The position numbers and the translations under genes were made by a program. The notes under the pieces were generated by a model, which was not told where the DNA came from, ran no database searches, and saw only the letters and a list, made by a program, of their open reading frames with translations. 64,000 nt of DNA from Melanopsichium pennsylvanicum (taxonomy: Eukaryota; Basidiomycota; Ustilaginomycetes; Ustilaginales), in assembly GCA_900208305.1 (NCBI GenBank), contig OAPG01000008.1, positions 558,001 to 622,000 of the forward strand, given 5' to 3'. Below are positions 50,190 through 60,800 of this stretch, one piece after another (the first letter of the stretch is position 1; each line of letters begins with the position of its first letter).

Positions 50190-50480
50190 ATGTCGGCACT
50201 ACAACAATACACCAACCAAAAAGTGCTAGTAATAACGCAAGATGGACGAGTCATCATAGGCACACTCAAAGGTTCAGACGCGGTGGGAAGTATCATCCTT
50301 GCTAGCAGCGTGGAAAGAATCTTCAATTCAGATCAAGGAGTCGAAGAAGTTTTATTAGGTTTATACATCTTACGTGGAGATAGTATCTGCTTGGTAGGAT
50401 CGTTGGATGAAGAAAAAGATAAATTAAAAGATTGGTCAAAGGTTTTAGCTGAACCCATTGCAGAGACGAGACATACGTAA
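50190..50480 (+). CDS. LSM8: U6 snRNA-associated Sm-like protein Lsm8
   Basis: A 96-residue single-exon protein of the nuclear Lsm2-8 ring that binds the 3' end of U6 snRNA and supports splicing. The Sm1 motif has ITQDGRVIIGTLKGSD, and Sm2 has VEEVLLGLYILRGDSICLVG, containing the RGD found in Lsm8. The C-terminal part (DWSKVLAEPI) follows the family. In the Sm1 motif, the position usually occupied by Asn (DQTxN in many Lsm8) is Ser34, and Phe after KG is Ser29. Codons are AT-richer than in the neighbouring genes. The CT-rich leader is immediately upstream. Length matches the family. Confidence 0.93.
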   Translation: MSALQQYTNQKVLVITQDGRVIIGTLKGSDAVGSIILASSVERIFNSDQGVEEVLLGLYILRGDSICLVGSLDEEKDKLKDWSKVLAEPIAETRHT

Positions 50481-51498
50481 TAATTTTTTCACTCCCTCCC
50501 CTCCCCCTCTTTCCATTTCTTTTTGGCTGTTTTCATTGGGAGGAGCATATGAAAGATGCAGGTGATGATTGTATGGAGTTGTTGAATTTTGGAAGTTTAT
50601 CAAATGGTAGGAAGACTTTTGTGAGAGAGAGAGAGAGAAAAAAATGGATATTGAGATGAAAGCGTATGTTTGAGTGAAGGAAAGACAAGCAGGACTTGTT
50701 GTATAGTAAATTTACTTTAGGATTTTGTCATGATGGTAAAAGTGACATTATGGTTTTTTCGATAGAAGCATTATGAAAAGAAAAAGAACAAAAAAGAAAA
50801 GAAAAGGTCATTAGTATACCCAAAATCACTCAAAGTGTTTTGCAACCAAATGGCGTAAAAATCACGGCCCTGGTGATTGTATCGAAGGACAGACTCGATT
50901 TTGATGGGACCAACACCCACCCCCAAAAAATAAATGGCATGAAGGAGAACTTCCTCTTCCTCAAAATTATACTTAAAACGGTAAAAGAACTTTGAATGCG
51001 ACTGGTGAACAGGAAGTCAAAAAATTAACATTGCAGCTCACACATCAATGACACTCTCCTTTCGTGAGCTCCCAAATACCTGCCGGTCGGTTCCCTCATC
51101 ATCACCACCGTAAATCTGCCTGCCTTTTGAGAGTGTGCTCTGGCAGACGAGTCACTCAAAGAAGATGTGCTCTCGCACATGTTTCTTATCGCATCCACCC
51201 GACAGAGCATGACTTAGCGCGCGCACACACACACACTGTAGACACGCCATCAATTACAGACGCAGTGGAAATGAAAATGAATTGTTCAAAACCCGAGGCA
51301 GAAAGGACGACGAACACGCAGAGATTTATGGATGATTCATTTGGTTGGATGGATGGATGAAAGGCTGGATCAAGGAGAGAGAATATGCAGAGTGATAAAG
51401 CTAGCAGCTTATTTCGCAGCCTGTGCTTGGATGCTATGGTCAGATGCTGCGCAGAGTTTGGCGAGATTGTCAAGAGATCAAAGTGGCCGTCGAGACTT
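50481..51498. other. Convergent 3' flanks of LSM8 and SKT5
   Basis: 1,018 bp. It includes a GA run (50625-50640), A-rich stretches (50773-50805) and a CA run near 51222-51236. Small open frames do not look like proteins. No gene is seen. Confidence 0.5.
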
Positions 51499-54400
51499 TT
51501 ACGATCGTCCAAACCAACCTTTTTTCTTCTTCGTTTCTCCATTGGCACCATTGCCAAAGTCCGCTTTAGCTGGTGGAGTGGGCTCTGTTGGTGGTGGGAC
51601 CATGGTCGAACCAGGTCCGCCATAGTTCGGCACAGGTCCACCAAGGCCACCAGCGCCACCAGAACCACCAGAGCCACTGCGTCCAGGAGCGGACGGAGGG
51701 AACATAGGGTTGCTCCCGCCCACGGGACTCCTTCCTTGCCCATTCTGCTGGGTTGGTGACACAGCAGCACCGGCGCTCATTGGGTAGCTAGGATAAGCCT
51801 GTGGCTGGTTGTTCGGCTGCTGCTGCTGCTGCTGCATTGACGGAGGTCTAGGCAGGCCGAAACCGGGGCCAGGAGGACCCGAAGACACTGGTGAACCGAT
51901 CTCCTGCTGTGATGGAGAATGTCGGAGCATGGCCCTTGCCTGAGCTCTTTCATTCGCAGCTACGTTGGCAAGATATTGCTGCTCCCTCTGCGCTGTCTGA
52001 GCTTCGCGCATGGCGAGTGGGGAGGGATAGTTCATCTGGGTGGAAGGGGTCATCGAAGATTGAGTAACACTGGAGGGGAAAGGTGCCGAGGTGGGCTGGG
52101 CACGGCGGCCGAACTCGGCCATGCTCTCGCGTTGTTCCTGCTTTTGATCCTGACGCTGTTGTTGTCGATTGGCAGCGGAAGAGGCCGGGACGGCTGGATT
52201 TAGAGCCCCAATACCGGCGAGACCAGTAGGGCCACCACGGCCTTGCAGGGCGGCAATGCGCTGGTTAGCTCGTTTATCGCCGTGGTCGGCTGCTCGCTTG
52301 TACCATGCCCGAGCTTCGTTGATGTCTTTGACCGTGCCGATGCCCATTTCGGTAAAGTAGCCCACGGCGTACTCGGCCTTTGCAAGACCTTGCTCTGCCG
52401 CCTTTTTGGCCCACAGATACGCTTCGGTATCCGACTGGGGCAGGATGCCAGGTGCGCCGACGAGGTACCATGCAGTCAGAGCGAAGCATGCTTCCTTGTG
52501 ATTCTGTTGAGCGGCAATGTTGTACATGTGGATACTGAGACCGCCGTCTTGAGGACAGCCCATGCGCCCATATTCGTAGTTGACACCGAGTTTGTAGGCA
52601 CTGGGCGCGTAACCCATTTCGCCTGCCTGAGCCAGCAGTTCGCAACTGTATTCGGGATCAACGAAGAGCACGTTGTCGATACCGCGCTCATGCAGCAACG
52701 CAAGCTCGTGCAGTGCATGCGGGAACTCGGGGCTGGCGGCTTCAGCAGAACGCTTGAGCCATTTGACGCCTTCCTTGGCGTTCTTTCTGAGACTCAACTC
52801 GCCGTTGAGTTCAGCGGTGGCGAGACGGTACATAGCACCCGGGTGGTTCTGAGCAGCCGACTTGCGGTAGAATTGGAGAGCTTTGCCTGCATCCTTGCGG
52901 CAACCCCAGCCCTTTTCGTAGCAAGTGCCTGCACGGTAAGCGGCGTCGGGATGACCGTGCTTGGCAGCAAGGACAAAGTAGGTATACGCCTGGCCGAAAT
53001 CTTGCTTGCCTGTGCGAGTGCCAATGCCGTTAGCGAAGCAATCAGCCAAAAAGTATTGCGCGTCGGGATGACCGCGGTCGGCGATCTTCTTGAGCAAGCC
53101 AGTTGCCTCTTTGACGAGCTCTTCCTTTTGAGCATCGACCTTGTTGGGCCCGTTGACGGCGGTAAGGGGGGAACCTTCCTCTTCAGTGCCCATAGTCTTG
53201 GCAGCGTCGATCATGAAGACAGCCAGCTCATAGATCAGGTTAGGGTCGTTGGTCTTCTTTGCATTCTGTCGGTAGAGCTCGAGCGTCTTTCCGTGGCTGA
53301 GCAACGAGGCTTTCTGACCGACTCTGAGATGGCTGTGGTCCAGCAGTGGGCCGCTGGCCACCGAAGGCGCGATACTGGCGGGGCGATTGGCACCTGCAGG
53401 GCCAAGACCGCCAAACCCACTTGTGCCGGGCATGGGGCCGTTGCCGGTCCCACCAGCAGCGGTGGAGATGCCGCGAGGCGCTGACTCTGCACGCTGAGAG
53501 GACGGTGCGCCTATTTCAGGAGCGCTGACCTCGCTGAGGGGGTTAGGGGCAATGGCCGACTCTGGCTGTTGAATACTGGACGCCGAATCACCCTCTATGC
53601 CAAAGAACGAAGAAGGGCGGGGGCCTTGATTGAGTGCGTCCTGATTGCGCTGCTGAGGCTGACCCGATCCGTTGGACTGGCTGAGATGCTGCTGGTCCTG
53701 GTAGAAGCCGTCGTCGTCTGCGAGCATGGTGGGAGGCACGGGTACGTGTTGGCCTGTCGAGTTAAGTGCTGCTGCAGGCCTCTGCATACCAAAGAAGCTG
53801 CTGGGTCGGATACGATCGCCATTCTCGTGTTCACGAGTGTTGGCGGGCTGCAGAGTTGGCTGCTGGTCGGCGGAACGCCCTGGTTCGTCGATGCGCAGAC
53901 CGGGCATGTTGAGAGCTTCAGGCTGCGGCAGAGAACTTTGGGGAGAAGCCGGTTGCTGGTGCATGTGTTGCGACGCTGGTTGTGTTTGTGCTGTGCCTGC
54001 AGCGTCACCGTTCTGGGCGGGGAAAGAGAAAGGCGAAGCCGTCTGAGGCGCGTTATATTCGGGGGGACTGCGTGGTTGGGCGGATTGTGAGTTTGATGCA
54101 ACGTTGGGCTGGACGGTGTGAATTTGCGGGGGAGTAGGCACAGAAGGAGGTCTGGGAAGGGGGCTGCGATGGCTGTCGTGCGAGTGGTGCGATGGAGCGT
54201 GCGATTCGTGGCTGACTACGCGGTGCAACGAGGGCTGCTGGACGTAAGAGCTGGCCGACGAAAAGTGACGTTCGAGTTGAGGCTGGTACGATTCTTGTGC
54301 TTGCTGCTGCTGTTGCGATTGACCGTCGAGATCAGCACCGTTGGGGTGTGCAGAAGCTTGTGGCACCGAGTGGGCGTGGTTTGCTTGTGGAGCTGATTCT

Positions 54401-54795
54401 GGTGGGTCCTGTGCTGGTTGGTGGTGGTGATGGTGAGCCGATGTTGATTCGAGCTGGTCAGCTTGAGGGCTTCCCTCGATTTGTGCCGATTGTGGCTCGA
54501 CTAGCGCTGCTGAAGCCACGGGCTGAGCAGAGTATTGCTGGAAAAAGTTGTTGGTGGTGAAGAGATCGTTTTGGGAATCCAAGCCTGTAAACTCGGGGAA
54601 ATCTGGCAGCTTGGACGGAGCTGGAGCGGGAACAGTGTAGGTGGAAGCGGACGAGTAAATGTGACCAGCGTCGAGATCAGGATATTCGAGGTGGTCTTGG
54701 TCCATATGAGATTGGATTGCAGAAGGTACATCTTTGGCCGGCACTGCATCGAAGCGATGGTGAAAGGCATGGCCTGAGGAAGCTGGAGTGGCCAT
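51499..54795 (-). CDS. SKT5: Skt5/Chs4-type chitin synthase regulator with Sel1 repeats
   Basis: A 1098-residue protein. In yeast, Skt5/Chs4 activates chitin synthase III and links it to the septin ring through Bni4. The first 480 residues are Gln/Ser/Pro/His-rich and disordered. A conserved segment follows (LLSHGKTLELYRQNAKKTND, then LIYELAVFMIDAAKTMG), then Sel1/TPR-like repeats from about 575 to 850 (for example AQYFLADCFANGIGTRTGKQ, YRAGTCYEKGWGCRKDAGKA, ALHELALLHERGIDNVLF, AVGYFTEMGIGTVKDINEAR). The C-terminal 230 residues are Pro/Gly/Gln-rich and end KKKKGWFGRS. Unlike yeast Skt5, there is no C-terminal CAAX prenylation box. The start is the first ATG. Other Sel1-repeat regulators are conceivable, but repeat number and the preceding motif fit this family well. 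Confidence 0.87.
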   Translation of the reverse strand: MATPASSGHAFHHRFDAVPAKDVPSAIQSHMDQDHLEYPDLDAGHIYSSASTYTVPAPAPSKLPDFPEFTGLDSQNDLFTTNNFFQQYSAQPVASAALVEPQSAQIEGSPQADQLESTSAHHHHHQPAQDPPESAPQANHAHSVPQASAHPNGADLDGQSQQQQQAQESYQPQLERHFSSASSYVQQPSLHRVVSHESHAPSHHSHDSHRSPLPRPPSVPTPPQIHTVQPNVASNSQSAQPRSPPEYNAPQTASPFSFPAQNGDAAGTAQTQPASQHMHQQPASPQSSLPQPEALNMPGLRIDEPGRSADQQPTLQPANTREHENGDRIRPSSFFGMQRPAAALNSTGQHVPVPPTMLADDDGFYQDQQHLSQSNGSGQPQQRNQDALNQGPRPSSFFGIEGDSASSIQQPESAIAPNPLSEVSAPEIGAPSSQRAESAPRGISTAAGGTGNGPMPGTSGFGGLGPAGANRPASIAPSVASGPLLDHSHLRVGQKASLLSHGKTLELYRQNAKKTNDPNLIYELAVFMIDAAKTMGTEEEGSPLTAVNGPNKVDAQKEELVKEATGLLKKIADRGHPDAQYFLADCFANGIGTRTGKQDFGQAYTYFVLAAKHGHPDAAYRAGTCYEKGWGCRKDAGKALQFYRKSAAQNHPGAMYRLATAELNGELSLRKNAKEGVKWLKRSAEAASPEFPHALHELALLHERGIDNVLFVDPEYSCELLAQAGEMGYAPSAYKLGVNYEYGRMGCPQDGGLSIHMYNIAAQQNHKEACFALTAWYLVGAPGILPQSDTEAYLWAKKAAEQGLAKAEYAVGYFTEMGIGTVKDINEARAWYKRAADHGDKRANQRIAALQGRGGPTGLAGIGALNPAVPASSAANRQQQRQDQKQEQRESMAEFGRRAQPTSAPFPSSVTQSSMTPSTQMNYPSPLAMREAQTAQREQQYLANVAANERAQARAMLRHSPSQQEIGSPVSSGPPGPGFGLPRPPSMQQQQQQPNNQPQAYPSYPMSAGAAVSPTQQNGQGRSPVGGSNPMFPPSAPGRSGSGGSGGAGGLGGPVPNYGGPGSTMVPPPTEPTPPAKADFGNGANGETKKKKGWFGRS

Positions 54796-57449
54796 CGTGG
54801 AATGGTGTTCGGGGCACTCGTGAGGCTACACGACCGCTTTTTGTAATTGAGCTGTGAAGAACGCGATTCCGCGTGGCTCGGCTAAGCTTATGGCGATGGT
54901 GGTGGTGGTGGTGGTGGTTGTTGTTTTAGTGGGCTTTGTTGTACTGGGTCGAGGACGTTGCAAGTTGGCTAGGAAGAGGCGATATAGTCGTAATGGGTTT
55001 CGTGATGCTCCACTGCAGGAAGAGCCACAACTATTCTGGAAGCTCTAATGATCCTAGAGATGTATTTGCGCGTTGGTTATTGGTGGATGAGATTTGCAGA
55101 CAGTGGTTTGGAAATGACGAACTTGCACAGACTCCAGGAAAGGTGTGATGTCACAAAGAAGGATGACGTGTCAGGGATGATAATGAACAGGCGGATTATT
55201 TTAGCCACGCCTTGATGAAGCTTGGCTATACGATGAGGATCGAGATGGAACCCAGGATGGTGGGCGAGGATAGAATGATGGGATCACTCGTAAGCAGGGT
55301 AGGAATTGGTCCAGGGTTGTGTGATGCAAGAAGCAAGAAGCAAGAAGCAGGAGGCAGGGGAGAATAAAGAAATGGCTCGAATCAAAGATGAGAGAGCAAG
55401 TGTTGATAATGGAGCGGAGGCAGAAAACCGAGGCTTAAGCAACGTGAATGGGTGTTACACTGTGAAGTGAATATACTGTATTGTCTCTGAGCAGGGTGGA
55501 GCCAAAATTAAATTACAGCACAGCAAATTGTAATTAATCATTTGATTCAACTCACATCGATCTGAGACCAAAAAGACCCTGACACTGCTCTTTGTCGCAT
55601 TTTTGGCCAAATGTGTGTGGTTCGTATGCGCGTGTGCTGTTAGCGTGCCGTACAGCACAAAGTGCGATCATCTCAATACATAACTTCCATACTTTACAGG
55701 AAAACAAAAACAAAATATCACTTGAAAAATTGCAAGTCAGAGAAGTGCCATGTCCCGCTCGAGATGCAGAGAGGTGTGATATGTAACTGCGGCACACACC
55801 ATCACCGGTATTGTTCCGACCCCTGCGGATCTCATTGGAAAAGCTTGCCTCAACAACCGTCCTCGACGTCGATCGCCCCCAATTCGCTATATACTGCCAA
55901 AAGCTGCTTGTCTCTCAGTTTGCTTGTCTGTGCATCCCATCGGTGTGCATCCCATCGGTGTGCATCCCATCGGTGCAGATGGGTATGTGTGCTGTCAACG
56001 TGTTTGCATTTGATCTGATTGTAATCCGAATTTCGATTCCCATCTAATTCGAATTACTTGCAAATATGTAAGTAAGAATGCAAAATTATCAAAGCCTCTG
56101 CTTTTCCGCTTTTTCTCATAGCTTTTTCCTGAGCAGTATATCGATCTTGGGCTGAGCATCGCCAATCACCACACAATCCTCTCCGTCTCTCTCTCTCTCT
56201 TTCTCTCTCTCTCTCGGTTCTCATATGGCTCTCTATGCAAGAAATTCTCATCTCGACGTGTGCATCATTCGCTATTTTACGGCTTTCCTGTCCATTCATC
56301 CTCACACTTGGCTAACCCAAGCCTCATTCCGATTTTTTTTTGTCTGTTCTTCTCAAGGATTTGTCGATCGTCGCGAACAACAATCCGAGACAACAACAAT
56401 TCTTTACAGCCCAGCCTATTAGGCGCACCTGAGTCAGGCATCAACACTCTCTGCCAATCTCTACTTCTTGGCCGACGAGTTTCGAGCTCCAGCTTTTTTT
56501 CTTTTTTTGTTTTTTTCTTTTTTATTTGTTTTTTCGGCTCTTTCAAACAGTGTCGACTCAGCTTGTGCACGGTTTACGATACCGCATAGTGCAGTACAAT
56601 TCACGCTACTTGGGTATGATCGGGGTATTGTACTCAAAGTAGCCGTATCCATCGGCGATAACGATGTTTTGTCGTCTTTTTGTTTTTTTTCAAATTCTGT
56701 TAGAGCAACTTGTTTCGGGTAGCACGCGCTATTACACAAGTGCCAAGTTTGGCCAACCCCACTTTGCCATTCACATGAAACCATTCCATCGAGGACCTTT
56801 AACACCAAAAATTTTGTCCTCAACAATCCTTTCACGGACAAGAAACCTAAATCGAATAAGCTCATTCTAACTAGAGAATGTTGCTGTTGAGAAATCCAAA
56901 AAGCAATGGACGTTCTTATTTTTAGAAGTGGAGAAGAATCCAACCCAGGGATCTCTCTCCTTCAGCGTGGCGTCTTGTAACAAGACGCCAAACAGACGAA
57001 AGATGGATGGAAGAGCAGTGTAAATAAAATACAGCAAGGTGTGTTGAGAAGAGAGTCTCTAAGATGCGAGATAGACTAATAGATTGGGACTGGGGAAGGT
57101 AGCAAACAAGTCAAGAGAGTAATGCGAATGGACGAGGGACGAGAGAACAATGACAAGAGAGAGAGAGAGGGAACACTGAAAATCATGAGAGGCCATCTGG
57201 CAAAGCAGATGCTTGAAATCCTCTCGCCCGTACATGTGTGAATTTTTTGTGAGCATATAGAACATGGACTCTTAATGATAGACTCTGATCAAGAGCTTGG
57301 ATGTTCGTAGAAAGATGAGTAGAGAGACCGAGAAAGAATGGCGAGCGGCCCAGCGAAACAAAGAAAACAAGTCGGGGGCACGGCAGTCGCGTATCACATC
57401 TCGTTCTCTCCCTCATGGAATCCTCACGTGAGAGTGAGAGTTGCACAAC
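54796..57449. other. Long intergenic region with low-complexity tracts
   Basis: About 2.65 kb holding the SKT5 promoter and the 3' flank of the small secreted protein gene. It contains GGTGGTGGTGGT near 54897-54918, GCAAGAA repeats near 55328-55350, a 15-bp tandem triplicate at 55931-55975, CT runs near 56188-56217 and a T-rich stretch 56492-56534. Open frames on both strands look random. Confidence 0.45.
55931..55975. repeat. 15-bp tandem repeat, three perfect copies
   Basis: The unit TGCATCCCATCGGTG occurs at 55931-55945, 55946-55960 and 55961-55975 with no mismatch. It is non-coding. This is recent local slippage or duplication. Confidence 0.9.
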
Positions 57450-57815
57450 TTAAGACCACCAGGTGATGGGGATCTCACCAGCGTCGAGGTTGCTGAGCTG
57501 CTCGAAAGCTCCAACAGAGAGGTCGAGCGAGCCCTCGCCGCAAGTGGGGCAAGTATCGGCGACAACCGCCTCGATGGTCTTGCCATTAGCGTTGATCCAG
57601 AGCTTCTGGCCGCACATGGCATCGTTCATCTGTGCTGAATTGACAGCTACGATCGTGGAAGAGTCCGAGTTGACGGTGCCGCAGCTACCGGCGTTGCCAC
57701 CTTGGTAATAGTATGTGGCTTGACCCTGTCCACCGGCACGCTTCTGAGCAGGAGCGGCAGCGACGGAGGAGGCAGCGATAGCGAGGGCAGAGACAGCGAG
57801 AGTAGTGAACTGCAT
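57450..57815 (-). CDS. Small secreted double-psi beta-barrel (RlpA/expansin-like) protein
   Basis: A 121-residue secreted protein. The signal peptide is MQFTTLAVSALAIAASSVAA, and AQKR may be a Kex2 cut leaving a mature domain of about 96 residues. The domain is a double-psi beta-barrel: GQATYYYQGGNAGSCGTVNS, AVNSAQMNDAMCGQKLWINA, VVADTCPTCGEGSLDLSVGAF and a C-terminal EIPITWW. Four Cys (GSCG, MCG, TCPTC) could form two disulfides. It resembles fungal barwin-like proteins often labelled riboflavin aldehyde-forming enzyme, and expansin-like proteins; wall binding or loosening, or a role in plant colonisation, is inferred rather than shown. The Asp in VADTCPTC is the conserved acidic residue of the fold. 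A TATA box lies 131 bp upstream. The longer reading begins at TTG; ATG 57815 is chosen because it starts the signal peptide. Confidence 0.88.
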   Translation of the reverse strand: MQFTTLAVSALAIAASSVAAAPAQKRAGGQGQATYYYQGGNAGSCGTVNSDSSTIVAVNSAQMNDAMCGQKLWINANGKTIEAVVADTCPTCGEGSLDLSVGAFEQLSNLDAGEIPITWWS

Positions 57816-60800
57816 TTTGAAAAGGAGGATCGTGGGTTGCAAGAAGAAGCGGGAATGCGGTTTGAATGTGTAGGTTTTGGAATTAGATGCGAGTTAGATG
57901 AGTTGGTGAGGAAAGGGTGTCTGGGATGGTGACGGGGTGGTCCTCTTTATAGGATTCAGAGGTCGTCCGACAGCGGTATATACAGTGTCTTCTGAGGATA
58001 TAGGAGGATACAGCGTACGGTGCTTGGGCGTGGGTGTCACTGGCAACAACTGGGGACCAGGTACCAGCAAAAGCTGTAGGGACGCCTCTCGATGTCGTGT
58101 AGTATCTACGGTACAGGATAGTCGAAACCATAGACCAGCACCTTCCCTACTAGGCAGGATGCTGAGCGAAAAAAAGTTTTGCATGCAACATTCACAAGAA
58201 CAGGAACAACTAGTCCCCTGCTTTTCTTTGGCACAGTGTCGAACAGCCACGATGCCTACCTTGTTTGTAGTACGATCTGCAGCAGAACTGAAAACGTCTC
58301 GTAGTGCGGCGAGGTCCTTTCACAACATTGTGGGTAGTGCGCGTGGCCAGTGCGATGTTCTTTTTTTGGTGATGGTGGGCAGGCAGACAAGTTTTAGGGT
58401 GTTCGAACGGATGAACAGTGAGAAAGACACAACAGCAGACACAATAAAGGGGGCCGGACATCGTTCGGTGACATTGGGAGTGGAGGTAGCACAAGTCGAA
58501 GAGCGGCATGACAGCTCACCAATACCTCAAAAGAAGACCGGAAAGGGCGTGGTCGCAGATGTCTACACACGACTGCATCGCTGACAAAGTGGAGCCTATG
58601 AGTGCAACCGGGGTGCACCTTGATGTCCCTCAACCTTTGTCGCATGTCGCTCAGGCCGGACATCTTTCCGTCGCGTGGTCGGATCGAGGCTTCTACGTTT
58701 ATGGGAGATGAACCTCTTTGTTTCTGAAGAGATCGACAGCTTGGGCTTAGCGAGAGCATGCGTGAAGAGAGTTCTGATGTTTTCACCCACCCCTGAAAAT
58801 CCAGTCTCGAAACAGTTTATTCACCGTTGAAGAAAGCCACCCGAAAGCATCGTTTCTTTTCCGGCCGATCATGTTGAAAAAAGCTGGGCGGCCTTTGTGT
58901 CGGTGGTTTGCGAAAGGCGTCAATTTGTGCAGCCGCCTTTGTCACATCGCAGAATTCCGAGCGCGAGGCTCTAAATTTGGAGCCACCCCCGAAATCCAGT
59001 CTGCTGGTCTCATGCGCAAAACCATCCAGTTCTTCCAAATTCACCCGCGTGTCACAATTCTCTAAGTTAGAGATCACTAATTTTTGTCCGCGCGGTGAAC
59101 CCGCTTCTGTTTCGGAATGCGACCACGAACGCATGGAGCTGAGAATCGAAGGACCACTTTGTTTGGCACCTCAAGCCACCATAAGGCGTTCAACGGTCCG
59201 AAGTCTACATCAATCAGCGCGTCCAGAGGCAGTCTTGCGCAGTCCGAGGCCCCGATTCTGCGCCCAAATTCACGAATAGGCTGCAGTTGGGCGCTATGGG
59301 GTGCACGCAAGGCATTCCCGATGCTGCGGTATAACTGTATCTGCTCCACCTTGCCGCCCCCGCTACCCTTTTACAGTGTGGGCTTTGACTGTTGGTTTGG
59401 TCATGAGACGAACTGAACATCGGCATCCTTAGGCTTCCATGCGAGACTCGTTGTCATCGTGTCAAAACAGGGGACAAGGCTGCGGGAATCACGTGAATAT
59501 ACAAGCGCTGTCCACAGAACCAAACCTCATCAACAGAGCCGTGAAAAATTGTAAATTCGAGGCGCTCGAGCCAAATACCGATGCTGGAAGAAGCCGATCT
59601 AGGTAATCCTGCATCACTCATGCTTAAAGCATACCAAAACCATAAACGATGCAGTCACCGCCTCGCTTTTCGTCCATTTTTGAAATGGTCGCAAGCCTTT
59701 ACTTTGAGACTAGGGTTCATGTCGATCCGCGGCTCGTACGAGACTTTGTGCCTCGATGAGCAGAACCCCCAATAAGCACGATCGTTGGAAGTTTCCGGCG
59801 AAGCAACTGCCACCAGGAAAGGTGCCCGTTGTAAAATTCTTCACGCACAGCGTTCGGCAGCTCCAACTGACGATTGACGCTTCTCTGGCTGGAGGAGGCG
59901 GGTATTTCAAAATTGGCGCAGAGGCTAAAAGGTGCTCTTTCATACCTAAGCTGGCCGATCGGTTTCGGAAGATCTGATTACTTGTTCAGCTGTGAGACCG
60001 CTGTTTGGATCTGGCATTCAAGCAAAGCTACACAAGCACGCTGTGGAAAGGTGTTGGGTTGACATGCTGAAATATGTCTCAGAAAAACTTGGATTGCGGT
60101 GGTCGCGTGGTGGCATTGGCATTGAGGGTCGAGGGCATTTTTGACTGGCTCAGCGTGAGGAGAGAGATAGGTGCACCCTAATTCGACCCATCACCTCACG
60201 AACATGGCGAATCATCCGCCCGACCGCATTGTAGCCGCAGCAACTCAACATGTCAGTGTGTGCAAGCATGCTTCACCAATCGGCGTGTCGGTCACTGGTT
60301 GCGGGCTGCCCTGCATTCCGGCCAACTCTAACACAATGTGGCAGCAAAGAAAGAATGGGCATCGACCAACGACACCATACCCCCACAACCCCAAAATTGG
60401 CCCTTCGGTCCGGAAACGTGGAAAATTTTGCCGGGACGGGACAATGGAAAGAGTGGTGTCTTGACAGCTAGATGCCGACTAAACCAAAGTAAGGAAGCAC
60501 GCGTGACTGGTTCTTCCCACACTCTCCCTGGTTGTGAATTCCTAAACGATCAGCGCGATTGCCGTGTCAAGGGGCTGGTTGGTTGTACCAAACTTTGACC
60601 CCGAAACCCAATTCGCATCGTATCGGTGCTGATCACGATTGAGTGTTCCCGGGGCTTGAGGATACCAGCTGGTGAGCTGTTGTCATCGGTGCAGCATTCG
60701 ATGTGGGAGAATCGGAGCAAAGAGCATCGAGTGTTGGCTGGGTGTGGAATCCGTCAGAGGATGGCTCATGAATTTGAGGGGTTTGAGCTCACGTCATTCG

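Noticed and set aside
56461..56943. A 160-residue minus-strand frame
   Set aside because: It depends on a long T-rich tract read as a Lys stretch and shows no domain or conserved pattern.
57937..58584. A 215-residue plus-strand frame over the promoter of the secreted-protein gene
   Set aside because: It lies over the TATA box and leader of the minus-strand gene and has no recognisable protein features.
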